The notes below the pieces were generated by a model. That model was not told the DNA's origin, made no database searches, and saw only the letters and a list, made by a program, of their open reading frames with translations. From Heliocidaris erythrogramma (lineage: Eukaryota; Echinodermata; Echinoidea; Camarodonta; Echinometridae): a DNA stretch of 64,000 bases. Below are positions 13,020 to 23,752 of the stretch, piece after piece (the first letter of the stretch is position 1; each line of letters opens with the position of its first letter). The DNA lies in assembly GCA_025617745.1 (NCBI GenBank), contig CM046870.1:6201618-6265617 (forward strand), in the 5' to 3' direction. A program made the translations under genes and the position numbers.

Positions 13020-13307
13020 TACCATCATTTGCAAAAGTTTAAGACCAACTCGGGATTTGTGGGTATTTCAATAATTTGGAATACTTTCTTTTGTCTCATT
13101 GAATGATTACATAACATGTTTACTACAGTGATCAGTAGCACAAGAGTAATGGTATAAGCCTATAGTTCAAGTATCATACATGCACATACATGTAGGTTAT
13201 GCCATGAAATAATTGTATGTCAGAAAAAAAAAATCAAAAACTTATTTTTCATTCTTTGACTTATTGCATTTTGGAATAGTGGTCTTAAACATTTGCAAAT
13301 GATGGTA
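13020..13307. mobile_element. Tc1/mariner-type MITE with TA target duplication
   Basis: The ends ccatcatttgcaaaagttta and tttaaacatttgcaaatgat are the two termini read along the plus strand. They pair as inverted repeats of about 28 bases with a few mismatches, extending through aagacca and tggtctt, and TA lies at both outer borders. The 284-bp interior has no open frame of note. Confidence 0.8.
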
Positions 13308-14301
13308 ATTGGGATAGGTGGGACGAGTTGAAAAGAAGTGGCAAAGGGACATTTTGGACTGTTGCTGCAAGAATACTGGATGGATATTGAAAGTTAATTT
13401 CTGATGAAAGTAATCAAATGGACATGGTCAATGCATTTGATTTTATACAGGGCTATTATAACCCAAATAACCTGTGGTAAATTTTGTGGATCTCTAATGT
13501 ACGAGTCACTTTTCTATCCAATTTGGACCAAAATATCCCCTTTTCAGGAGACAATTCTAGTATGGTGTTCTTCCAAACTGACATACAAAGAATGAGAAAG
13601 CTCACAAATTATCTTTCATCATTCCCAGAACTCCACTTTCTCTTTAAGCCTCGGGGAGTGAGATATTTCAGTAATCAGCAGATGAACTCGCAGAAGCCTA
13701 TACTGCAGTACCTACAAGCAAGATAATAAGAACTATTCCAGGGTCATATTCTGAAAACTGCATGTACATACACTATCTTTCGTGCTAGTGTAGAGCCCTA
13801 TTTTGAATGCTATGTATGAGTCAGAGAACTTTGTTATGTTTACATGTATGCATTTTCATTACATTTTTTCATCTGCCAGTCACCCTCCATACCATTTCCA
13901 TCCACACCACCTGTTCATTATACATTTAATCCCATTGTTATGTTCCCTGCATACACTCTATGTGCAGTCACTGTTGTATGTGCAGTGTATATACACTCAT
14001 TGTGCACTGAGAAGTATGTTAATTGAAGTAACAAATTGAAATTGTGTGGAATAAACAAATACATACAATACATACATACATAGCTCTACATTGTACAGTC
14101 AATTTTCTTCCATTTTAGATGTGTGTCAGGAACAAAAACAGACCAAGTCTTGACAATATACATGTATAAAAAATAAAAATCTGGATTGATGTGTAAACTG
14201 ATACAAAATGTCTCTCAGTGCTTTAAAGATTAAATTACGAGTCGGATTAAATCATGACACAATGTGTGCACCATCTCCACTCCTTGGGAGATTCCTACCT
14301 T
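13308..14301. other. Non-coding stretch
   Basis: Nothing recognised; short open frames only, with tacatacataca-like simple sequence near 14060-14085. Confidence 0.4.
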
Positions 14302-14447
14302 ATACAGCAAACCTGTATATAATTATAAAGATGGCTCGCAGGAGACAAGAAAGGTGGTCTTTATGAGCAGGTGGTCTTTAAGTACAATACATTTCATTGA
14401 GAAACACTGTTCTAGGGAAACAAAAATTATGGTCTTTATGGACTGTA
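14302..14447. mobile_element. MITE, 'CAGTGAAACCTG' family, copy 4 (worn)
   Basis: It starts acagcaaacctgtatataat and ends ggtctttatggactgta. Family phrases gagcaggtggtcttta and agggaaacaaaaatt are kept. TA is present at both borders but the terminal repeats have diverged. Confidence 0.7.
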
Positions 14448-14859
14448 TCACCATATAGTGATGTATACAACACATGGCAAATTTCATCACAGTGCCTTCT
14501 GGCATTCTACCATTTCACCATATTGTCTCCTGGGTATAGAGAGGCAAATTTGGATGTATATTTGGATGTATATTTTGGAAAAGGACAATGGCTTCAAGCC
14601 ATAACCTTCGCATCCCAAACGAGGTGTGCAAACCACTAGAATACTAGTACATTACTTCTACGAAATGGATTTTAAAATTTCTTCCAACAAATGAGGATCG
14701 ATGTGCTGACAAAACACACCAGACTGAGTGAGTACATCATAACACATGATGTATTTGGCCATTTTGGCAATTTATTGTACTGCACGCTCAAATAGAGATG
14801 TATTTGTAAGACATTGTTAAAAACATTATGAACTAAGTTAGAGTGTATACCGTACTCAC

Positions 14860-15033
14860 TATTTTTCTATTCAGTATTTGTAGATCCCTCTCGGTTATTT
14901 GTCTCTCTTTTGGCGGTATACTACCGACTGTTGTTCTGTCTTTGCACCGCTGCTTGAATTCGTGCAGTCTGTACAGCAAGTAGAGCGCCGGAGTTGCGGC
15001 TACGGCTGGCTTAGCGCTCGTGGTGGAGCTCAT
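14860..15033 (-). CDS. First coding exon of unrecognised coiled-coil gene (minus strand)
   Basis: The minus strand encodes 58 residues from the ATG at 15033 (context caacATGa, A at -3) to a consensus donor (gtgagt) after ...LQILNRKI. An in-frame upstream ATG at 15048 would add five residues; I prefer the internal one for its context. The start is low-complexity (MSSTTSAKPAVAATPAL), followed by YLLYRLHEFKQRCKDRTT and a charged amphipathic stretch ERQITERDLQILNRKI that looks like the start of a coiled coil. There is no signal peptide or clear membrane segment. Phase 0 at the donor matches the exon at 7492-7557. The GC-richer sequence just upstream (15034-15310) would be the promoter side; no TATA box was recognised. 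I do not recognise the family and assign no function. Confidence 0.6.
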
Positions 15034-15820
15034 GTTGAAGAATTTCATACGTGATTTTGATGTCAAAGTTACACCCTATCTCTAGTCGTGTAATCGACAG
15101 AATGACGATCTGTCGGCGATTATGGTGGTCAGCTCCCAGATGCTGCACACACGAATATCTACATCGAAGTTATAATTGGGAAAGCACTTGATTTTTGCGT
15201 GGAAGACAAAAATTCATCGTTTGTTTTGGTGGATGATGTCGCTCTCGACGACTGAGGTGCGCGCTCTAGCTAGCTGCACTGTATACGGATCGGAGCACGT
15301 ATCACAATGTCTGCGGTTATATATGCGGCGCACTCATCAATGGGCACACTCGTACTCAAAACTGTACGTGCAGGATGGCAGAATCTAAGGAAGATAAATA
15401 GTACCCTGTTTTGCATGCTGATGTTAGATATATGTATATCTACAGTAGATGTAACAGTGGTCGAAGTTAGGGGCGGCGGAATGTGTTACAAATGCGGGTG
15501 TGTTGGGGCATCGTCAGTAAAGGGCACTTGGCTTGATTATACTTGCAACTGCAAAACCGAAGGGGGGGGGGGGGGGGCAGCACAAAAACAGATCTATGTA
15601 GGCCAACCTATCTCTGTTTTTTTTTTGTCATGCTCATGCCCAAATAGGTACAAAGGAAAATCAGCTAAAGAAGGGCAATTTCACCTTAGTGAGGCACCTG
15701 TTACATCGTTGGAGGCATTATTTTCACTTGGAGGGGGGGGGGAGGGGGCTTTGGGTAATTTTACTGAATTAATATTTGCTGCATTTGCAAATGGGGGGGG
15801 GGGGTGTACATGCTTATCTT
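15034..15820. other. Putative promoter side, then poly-G-rich repeats
   Basis: 15034-15310 is relatively rich in CG dinucleotides and lies 5' of the minus-strand first exon, so it may hold its promoter (inference). 15560-15810 has three long poly-G runs. The 198-codon open frame across them (15307-15903) is glycine runs from homopolymers, not a gene. Confidence 0.45.
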
Positions 15821-15967
15821 GGCCCTGTTTCATGAAACTTATTATCAATAACAACTGCTGCAGATCTATAACAAATATGTTCTTAGCCAACCAAATTCAA
15901 TGATTTCAGCAGCTTATAACAACTATCGTAATTTGTCATTGATAACAAGTTTTTTTTTTTATGAATC
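15821..15967. mobile_element. Palindromic MITE, 'CCCTGTTTCATGAAAC' family, copy 1
   Basis: Opens ggccctgtttcatgaaactt, contains gccaaccaaattcaatgatt and ends gataacaagttttt. The ends are inverted (cttattatcaataacaa against ttgtcattgataacaag). Other copies lie at 16611-16753, 25124-25271, 48151-48309 and 48311-48452. Confidence 0.75.
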
Positions 15968-16610
15968 ATCTGGATTAGGCCTACTTTGTATTTCATTAGC
16001 TGGTTGGACTTGATCGGTTGTCAAAGAATAACACCCGCAGGCAATATCACATGGCGCTACCTCTTTCCAATCTTTTTTTTTTCTTGGTAGGGTCAGTTTT
16101 TCAGATCTAATTGATTTCTTAGGCAATTAATGCCGTCTTTCCCCGATATAAGTGTTCACTTAAACATTCATGCATTGTGTGTGCTTCAGAAATTTGTTTT
16201 GTTTTCTGTCACAGATATGTATTTTCTTTGATAATAAAATAGAGATCTATAACATGATCTGGGGTGGTATTCTGAGATTTGTTTTATGTTGATTTTAGTG
16301 ATTTGAATTGTCTTAACAAATATTAAATTGCAGCATTTCGTTGGTGTTTACGCAGATGAATTCCGCGTACGCAGCCACTTTTGCGCAGTCATTAACCAAT
16401 GATGCGCCATAAGCGTACATTTTGTTATGACAATTAAAATTATTCCACTAAAATCAAGATAAACTAAATTTCAGAACACCACCCCTAAACAGGAAGCAAA
16501 CCAATTTGATTTATCTATTTAGACTCTCCTATAACTATAAGGGACTCTGGGACTGCTGGCTTGACCAACTGTCAACAATCATCTATCATCTACCATCTGT
16601 TGATAGTACC

Positions 16611-16753
16611 AGGGGGGCGGTTCATGAAAGGACTTGTCAGATATTTTATCCGACAAATTTGCTCTCAGCCAATCAGATGCAACGATTTCAGTAGCTTATA
16701 ACAGTTGTCGGATAAAATATCCGACAACTTCCTTTCATGAAACGCTCCCCCTG
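16611..16753. mobile_element. Palindromic MITE, same family, copy 2 (variant stem)
   Basis: Ends ggttcatgaaagga and tcctttcatgaaac. The stem ttgtc-gatattttatccgacaa pairs with ttgtcggataaaatatccgacaa, replacing the usual gttatcaataac stem, while the centre tttgctctcagccaatcag is conserved. The stem appears to have turned over while the palindrome was kept. Confidence 0.75.
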
Positions 16754-17415
16754 AAGTGGATATTGTTCACAATTGAACAATATATGCACTCAACAAAAAA
16801 AGAGAACAAAATCTATCTACAGTAGAGTACATTTGATGGCGAGATTACATTTTCTCTATTAAAGTCCAGCGTCAACATTCGTGATCGCTTTCTTCACTCG
16901 CTCGCAAATTGAGAAACCAGAAAATTGATATTCGGACAGCTCAAGTCTCCTGGCGAAATTGCTTCATACGCCTATGTTTATGTTTCGAAACTTCGAAACT
17001 TCCCATTAAAGAATTATTTGTATTAATACCAATATACCAATAATTTTTTTAACGGGATGTTTTGATCTACCAGTAGCTATTTTCTTGAAATAGCAATCGC
17101 AAATGTGATGGTCCGTGTGCTTGATTTTTGCAGTTGATTGTGACGTCACCCTGACAAAGAACTGAATGTGCAATGTATACTAGTATCGCGCTATTGTGAC
17201 ATCATTTTTATTTCCCCCCTTTTCCAGCAGTTAATTATGACGTCATTAATAGCCCAATGCGCGTCGCCAACCGGAAATCCTCAAGCGTAGTGCGCGCGCG
17301 CGCGGACTCCGTTTGCCACACATGGTCTGCCATTGTTTACATTGTCTGCGCTACGTAGTATTTGTAAACAAAGGCGAGGTGCATGATGGGAAATATCGCA
17401 ACATCGCAATATAAA
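16754..17415. other. Non-coding stretch
   Basis: No gene seen. It includes a CG-repeat patch (cgcgcgcgcg near 17290) and a tgacgtcat-like site near 17240; nothing further is supported. Confidence 0.4.
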
Positions 17416-17636
17416 TAGACCGCTTCTGTAATGTATACAAATTTTGCACATATTATTCTCTGAGCACCTAGTGACGAGCTTTTCCATGAGCCTGCTTTTT
17501 ATAAATGAGCCTCAATGCTTGGAATACAGTGTGCATACATTATTTGTTGCTATGTCCGGCAAGCTTTCAGGTTGTCAAGAACAACCTTTGTTTGAAAGGT
17601 ATGCATAAAATTTGCATACATTACCGAAGAGGTCTA
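17416..17636. mobile_element. MITE, 'GACCGCTTC' family, copy 2
   Basis: TA lies at 17416-17417 and 17635-17636. The ends gaccgcttctgtaatgtata and atacattaccgaagaggtc are inverted and the element is 217 bp. Direct comparison with 9460-9673 shows a recent, low-divergence family. Confidence 0.85.
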
Positions 17637-17867
17637 TTGTGATAATACCTAGCACCAGCGAGCTACCCCGAAGTGTACGGTAAGGGCACAATAAATTTAA
17701 GAAGTATTGTATAAAAGCAGCTAGCTATCATGATAACTCCAGAATTCATTACCTTTAGCAGAGAGTAATCAATACTGGTTCAATTCACATTAAAACTTAT
17801 TGTTGTGGAAAACTGTCTCCTTGTTTGAAAAAAAAAATTGCACCAGTTATCTTTTGAGTATAATATA

Positions 17868-17967
17868 AGACGGGGGGCTGGGTGGGGGCTACAGCCCCCC
17901 CCCCCCCACTTTTTTCAGTAAACACGTGCAAACTTATGGCAGTGCAAAAATGTGGTTAAACACGCAG

Positions 17968-18000
<33 letters not shown>

Positions 18001-18042
18001 ATTAAGCCCCTCCACTTTCCAAGACGTTCCGCGACCCCTGTA
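17868..18042. repeat. Poly-G/C inverted-repeat element, GCAGCCCC type
   Basis: Contains a gggggctgggtggg run, ccccccccac-ttttttcagtaaac and a 38-base poly-C run, ending near cgttccgcgacccctg. Its parts match 29742-29910 and 59728-59892 in inverted order. The homopolymer lengths are probably unreliable. Confidence 0.6.
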
Positions 18043-18414
18043 AGATGTAGAAATGACACATCCCCTCTAACTTTTAACACGCACCAATACAATAATTAAT
18101 GTAAAAAACACGGTGCTTTAAAATGGGATAATATGGTATATCACACAGGATCTCATTAGGTAAGGGAACACTACTCCCACTTCCGAAAATTTGAAAATGC
18201 CAATATGCGGGCAACCATCTTTACTTTGACGCATCACATTACTGTGTCACCAGTTGAGAATGTTGAACTTTATGAAAATTTAGGAACTGGAAAGTAGAAC
18301 TTCGGGCAAGGGGTGATTGATCCCCCCCCCCCCCCCCGGCGAATAGACCATATTTGAGTCAGATCCCGTGTTAGATCAATAAGTAAATACACAATATGAA
18401 CATAACAAAACGGA

Positions 18415-18759
18415 GGTGTTGTGGATCAGTGGATAAGTCCCTGGACTGTGAACCACGAGGTCCGGGGTTCGAATCCCACCGCAGCACTAGCGTCCTTTGG
18501 CAAGACATTAATCTAAATTTGCCACTCTCCACCCAGGTGTTAAATGGGTACCCGGTAGGATGCGAAAGTTAATGTCGTTTGCTTAGCATGTGGCGCTTTA
18601 CAGCGACTGGCTGGAATACTCCCCAGGGAGCGGATAAAGTGCACACATTGTGTGCGGGCATGTCAGAATCCAATGACCGGGGTAATAATATATCTGTAAA
18701 GCGCTTAGAAACACAACCATGTATTAGGCGCTATATAAAAGCGGAATATTATTATTATT
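18415..18759 (+). mobile_element. tRNA-derived SINE, full length
   Basis: The head (18415-18488) is tRNA-like, with A-box-like tggatcagtggataa and a perfect B box ggttcgaatcc. The body continues with gcaagacattaatct, ccacccaggtgttaaatggg and cccggtaggatg, and the tail is gcgctatataaaagcgg followed by (ATT)n. Reverse copies lie at 45451-45808 and, as a variant, at 51029-51341. It is transcribed by RNA polymerase III from the internal boxes and mobilised by a LINE. A functional tRNA is excluded because the acceptor stem does not close. Confidence 0.9.
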
Positions 18760-20058
18760 AAAAGAAAAAGTAAAGAGACAGAGACAGGGGGAGAAAAAGC
18801 AAAAAAAGAAGGGGAAAATCGGTCCTGATTTACACAAGCATGAACAAAAGAGCAGAAATGACGCCCTCTTGCGAAGCCCGGCGGATATCATCTGTCCGGG
18901 TCGCGACCACAGAACTCCAAAAGACGTAGAAGGCTCATACCCATTCACAACGCACAGATCGCCGTATCGCCGTAATACCCGGTGTAGGATTCGCTCGAGT
19001 GCACACGCCGCCATATTGCTTAGTCCTCCATCTTTTCAACTAACCCACCAGACCGTGTGCTTCTCAATGCTTATTTATATTATATCGGATCTTCTTTATC
19101 GAAATAAAGGGCCTTGCGCCTTCATCACTTGAAATTTTGAAGTTAGCTTTTCCACTGAAGTTCAGCTGCTCTTTCATACATAAGTAACGTCAACTAATAT
19201 CATGTAGGCCTACATTTTAGGGGAAGGGGTCTCTTTCGGACACAAAGACGATATTCTCTCAAATTCAATATAATTAATATCAAACAGTTGTTTTTTTATC
19301 ACTATTATCATTTTAGTTCCCTTTCAAGAAAGCAGCCCGAGTTCGTTTGTTCACCTTCATCCTTCTTGACACCCCCTCGGAAAAAGCAACAAAAAATATA
19401 CTTGCTTTTTTGGAACCATGTACATGTCTTGTAAAACGTTATTTTTGTAAAGTTTCATCTGATATTTATTTATTTATTTATTTGATTTCAGGCAAAAGAA
19501 ACAAATATACAAAATACAAAGAAAATTGAAAATACCATCGACTATAGTGGCCAGGGATAGCCAAAGGCCATATATATAAATGCCAACAACTTTGTTGTTT
19601 TTAGCACTGTTTTATTTCTGCATTTTTCATAAGTACAAAGTAAAGTATATTCAGAATCATAATAACATAATATCTACGTAATAAACATAATATAATTACT
19701 TTTCACAAGCAGATAAAAATCTACTTGATCGTTTAACAAAATAAGATATAAATATAATAACAAGAATAGTGGGGCGATTCTATGCTAAGGCGAGTGAAAT
19801 GATGCAGGAGACCGACATCGTAAGCATAAGCTCGAGATGATGACGGCCTCGGGATAGGAAGAAAGAAGAAAAATAAAAGAAAGAGAAGAGAAAGAAGGAT
19901 GAATATGAATTGAAGGGTAATGTGCAGGTGGCCGTGCAATATGTGAAATGAGTGATTGCACAAAGCCTCTGCTTAATTTGAATTTTAATTTGATGCTTCA
20001 ATAAATGGTTAATTTTTCTCTAACAATATTAAATAGTAACTTTAACTGCTGTATTGAT
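18760..20058. other. Repeat-derived non-coding stretch
   Basis: 18899-18939 shares ctacgtctttnggagttctg and tgtggtcgcg (inverted) with 23117-23151, so both read EPSTS(F/L)GVLWSRP in one frame. 19455-19510 has (TTTA)n followed by LINE-tail-like caggcaaaagaaacaaatat. 19855-19905 is (GAAA)-rich. No gene is called. Confidence 0.5.
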
Positions 20059-21178
20059 TAAGACCGCGTTTACACAGAGTGAACTCGAGTTCAAATTCGA
20101 CAGCGAATTCAATTGCGACCTTGGATTAGCATAAATTATTTTTCGGTGGGCTGTTTACACCAAGCATTGGACGAACTCGAATTCAGAAGGAAAGTGAATT
20201 CGACTTGATTACGCCCTCGCTTGGTGGGAATATCGTGATTATCAACTTCCGGGTTAAATTTGTGAAAACCCCGCGAGTGAGTTCAAAATGGTGGTAGCGA
20301 GTATTGTAAGGGCAGTCATTTTGATCTGGTTTCGTATGATTTTACGTCGGAATAGGAATATCCTGATCAATAATTATATGCGACAGCAACGTGTCAGATC
20401 TGCTCGTCGAGCAGAACGTTTAAGAAGATGGTGGGAAGATTTTTTTCTTCAATCCAGCCGCCTTTTTTTGGGGGGGGGGGGGGGGCGAAAGACTGCAAAA
20501 GGTAGAATTTACAAGATCACTTCAGTGATTTACTGGTTAATTGTTTAACATTAAAATAGTTTGAGCTATATGCAACGCAATGCTTCATTTATAGTGTAAT
20601 TTGCCAATATCTTTGCCTGAATAAACCTAGCTATAAACTTGACAACTCTGTTAAGCCTCCATGTCAGTTTTTGACACATTTACCTTTTGTACATGGGTCA
20701 GAATCGATATGTGACCCGCTCCCACAAACCTGCCGTAATGGATAAAATTTTATTTTAAAGATTTGCTTGCAGCTAAATTGCTCAAATAGCCAGCTTTTTC
20801 TATTGATTTGGATGCATTGTCTGAATTTTCCTGGTGACTTCGGCGGGTTTTGTAGGATCGTTCGTGCGTTGTGGTTCACTTGTTGGATGACGCTTATTTA
20901 CTGACGCGTTGCTTAGCAATACCGGAAGTGACGTATGACGGGGTCACTGGCTGGATATTTGCTAGTCGACTTTCAATTACGTGTCCGTTCACACAGCAAA
21001 TAGCGAATTTAAATTCGATAAAAGTCGCGTTTGAATTCGATAAATGTTGCTCTGGGTCGTCATTCGAATTCGAGTTTTGAACTCGAGTTCTAATTGCGAC
21101 TACCCTGTTTACACACAAATGAACTCGAGTTCAAATTCGACTAAAGTCGACTTCAGTCTCTGTGTAAACGGGGTCTAA
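20059..21178. mobile_element. PIF/Harbinger-like element with TAA target duplication
   Basis: The ends gaccgcgtttacacagag and ctctgtgtaaacggggtc are inverted and flanked on both sides by TAA (20059-20061, 21176-21178), the 3-bp TWA duplication typical of PIF/Harbinger. Internal gaactcgagttcaaattcga blocks recur near both ends (subterminal repeats). Length is 1114 bp. It carries only an 86-codon open frame (20288-20548), so it cannot mobilise itself. Confidence 0.85.
20288..20548 (+). pseudogene. Remnant of Harbinger transposase N-terminus
   Basis: The open frame starts MVVASIVRAVILIW, then a basic patch with RRNRN and RSARRAERLRRWWEDF, and then runs into a poly-G tract coding glycines before stopping. 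Animal Harbinger transposases often begin with a hydrophobic stretch followed by an Arg-rich block ending in WW; that family knowledge and the element's TAA-flanked ends support the call. No DDE catalytic region is present within the element. The ATG context (aaaATGg) is good. Expression of an 86-residue product cannot be ruled out, but there is no sign of selection to judge by. Confidence 0.55.
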
Positions 21179-22331
21179 GAAAGTCCGTAACTTAAGCGAA
21201 TCAGGTAAGGAGTTCCATATGTCGGGGCCGTGATGCCTCATTGATTTTTTGAATAAAGGATGTGTTCAACATACTCTGCCATGTTTCTTTTTATCTTTGA
21301 TGATAATCCTTATATAAGTCAGGACTTTATCGATGAACTTTTTTAAATTGTGGATTAATCAGATTGGCAGGGGAACGGGGAGGGGGTAAGTCTGGAGCCC
21401 TCCTCCCACTTTCTGAGTAGACGCATTGCTTAGCCGCCGCTTGAATAAATTTTTATTCAACTGGTTTTTTTTAACTTTGAAGAAACGTTTGTATTTTTAC
21501 AAGCCAGGCTCAAGATTCTCCTTTCAATGTATTTTTTTTTAATTATTCATGCCCCTTCACTATATGAGTGTCAAGATAAAATCCAGCAGATTGTGTCTAA
21601 TAGATATTAAGAAACAGATAAATACGATGATGTGCTTATAGTTTACAGTCAGAATTCACTGCTCCCGGATCATCTCAATTAAACTTGGTCCTTACCATCC
21701 ATGGAATATCATTTGACAATGTTTGTAATTTTTATAATTTAGTAACCTACATGGGGAAAAAAAATCATTAATATCCATGACTATGCTGTTTGTTTTACAT
21801 GTATAATAATCAAAGATAGATTTATCTGCAACTGTGCAAATAACTTTGGCATAATCAAAAGCATAATCATCATAGCATTGGCGGATCCGGGGGGGGGGGG
21901 CACTTCCGGCCCGTGCCCCCCCCCCCCCCCCCCCCCCGCCCTTGGAAGAAAAGTATGTATTTTGACCATAGAGGATCCCTTTTGTGGATTGTGCCCCCCC
22001 CTTTTAGAATGAAAACCTTTTTTTTTTTTTTTTTTTTTGCTTGTCAGAGAATTATGGAGGGAAACTGGACCCACTGGGCGAATTAGAATTGTAATGACTT
22101 TATTTTTGTCAAATTAGAATTTTAATGATTAATGATTAAGTTGTAGTCCTCTCCGAAAGCTACCTTTTGTTTCCAATTTGGCAGTCGTGACTTGTGACAC
22201 TTCGTTGGACTTGATGTATTTTTACTGTTCTTATTTAGAGTGATAACCTTCAACAAAACACAGATGCCTGGATCATAACAGTGATCTGTAAAGTCAAGAC
22301 AAAGAATTTTCTTGAGGGCCATATATTGCAA
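21179..22331. other. Non-coding stretch with G/C/T homopolymers
   Basis: Contains tggcggatccgggggg at 21884 with opposing poly-C, a 20-base poly-T run near 22019-22038 and no credible exon. The 97-codon minus-strand frame here is homopolymer-encoded. Confidence 0.5.
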
Positions 22332-22592
22332 CAGTGGCGTATCCAGGGGGTGGCGAAACAGGCGCCCCCCCCCCCCATTGGCCGTCGTAAAAAAAATAGC
22401 AAAAAAAAAAGTTGTTCATTAAATAGGCTTCAAAATTGGTCACATATAGGATTATTTTGCATCTCAGCCCTTCTTCAGAAGCAAAAATTTTCCAAAGGGG
22501 GCACCCCCTCCCCTTAGACCCCTCCCCCAGGACGGTGATCAATAATGCCTGGCGCCCCCCCCCCCTATTGGGAAATCCTGGATACGCCCCTG
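22332..22592. mobile_element. hAT-like MITE, 'CAGTGGCGTATCCAGG' family
   Basis: The ends cagtggcgtatccagg and cctggatacgcccctg are inverted. The flanks share ttgcaac, compatible with a worn 7-8 bp target duplication of the hAT type. The interior contains poly-C and poly-A runs and no coding potential. Confidence 0.75.
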
Positions 22593-23340
22593 TTGCAACG
22601 TACTGAAATGAGCACACCCCATATCGAACTCTTACAAGCATGAAGTCTTGCATCAGGATATGAATACAATAACATAAAAAATTAATTTCCACTTTCATTT
22701 GCCAGAACCATGAGAATCATTTCAGTGATCAAAGTTGTTTGAAATGGTAAGTAAATGTAGTGCAGTAACTTGAATTATCAAAATGAGCAACAAGAGTGGA
22801 TGATGACTGTATTTCTATAATAACAAATAAGCATGAAAATGCCCAAAGCAACAATTTATAACACTGGCTATTTCATGTATTTCGAGAGAAACTTCCCTCT
22901 CTTTTTGTCTTGGTTCATTTGGATACTAGCATTAACAAAATCTAGCAATTTCAGTAAGATTTCATATAACCCTAGTGTTGATCACACAATTTGTACTGAA
23001 TGAATGCCGTTGACGCGACGAGCTTCATGAATCCGGAGCTGGAGAGCGAAGGACTAACCAACATGGCGGATATCACGTGATCACGTACGAACAATGCCGA
23101 CAATTTCGCACCCGCACGAGCCTTCTACGTCTTTAGGAGTTCTGTGGTCGCGCCCACAGAACTCTTTCTTTTTTACAACCAAGCCTAGGCAGAACCCCTC
23201 TTTGAAGACTTTGAAACAGACTACAAGTATCGGACTTGTATTTTCTTGTATCGGACTTGTATTTTCTTACTCAGTCACCTTATTTTTAAATAAGCAAACC
23301 CTAACCCTAACCCTAATAAGCAAAAGAAAATTTCGTAATA
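22593..23340. other. Non-coding stretch with interstitial telomere-like repeat
   Basis: 23117-23151 is the partner of 18899-18939. 23139-23163 forms a hairpin (gttctgtgg/cccacagaac). Three TTAGGG-type units (ccctaaccctaaccctaa) lie near 23298-23315. A direct repeat of tatcggacttgtattttctt occurs twice near 23226-23268. Confidence 0.5.
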
Positions 23341-23420
23341 TAAACCTCTGCCGAGGTTCGAACTCGTGGTTCTTTCACCAAGAGAGGACTGGATTATCCG
23401 ATTGCGCCACACACAACAGC
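23341..23420 (-). repeat. tRNA-like pseudogene or SINE head
   Basis: On the minus strand, tggcgcaatcgg (A-box-like) is followed by gagttcgaacc (B-box-like) at tRNA spacing, with a variable-arm-like segment between. The acceptor stem is not complete, so I call a tRNA-derived relic rather than a working tRNA. Confidence 0.55.
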
Positions 23421-23576
23421 TGCTCGATGCCCTTGCTCGTTTTATTATATCGCTATAATTCGTTTTCATGAATATTCATGCAGATTAGTCTTGACGGAAT
23501 AAACCGTATTAGTATGAAAAATGCGAAATCTGCCTAGGCTTGGTTGTAAAACGTAAACACGCGTCCGGGTCGGAGT

Positions 23577-23752
23577 GTATGTGTAATTGGCTTTTTACAG
23601 ACGTGTATCAATCAGATATGATTATTTCCGTCTGGGACCGACCTTTAATGTCACCATCCGAAAGACGTGACTCAGTCTCGAACCTGGGTCCGCTGAATCA
23701 GTTTATAACTTCCACTGGTAGCTGGATTACAGGCGCACGCCACAACGCCCAG
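23577..23752 (-). mobile_element. 7SL/Alu-like SINE, copy 1
   Basis: Minus-strand 5' end: ctgggcgttgtggcgtgcgc, then ctgtaatccagctac, matching the conserved start of 7SL RNA and Alu (gggcg..gtggcg..cctgtartcc.agctac). About 70 bases on is a B-box-like ggttcgagac within gcggacccaggttcgagac, and further down ttcggatggtgac resembles the 7SL ggtgacc region. A copy of about 95% identity lies at 43281-43460. The 7SL relationship is my reading of short blocks and is not computed. Confidence 0.6.

Noticed and set aside
15307..15903. 198-codon open frame on the plus strand
   Set aside because: Crosses three poly-G runs read as glycine, with MITE sequence at its end; no domain or splice sites.
18415..18488. 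Functional tRNA gene
   Set aside because: Good A and B boxes, but no closed acceptor stem, and the sequence continues into a SINE body with an (ATT)n tail.
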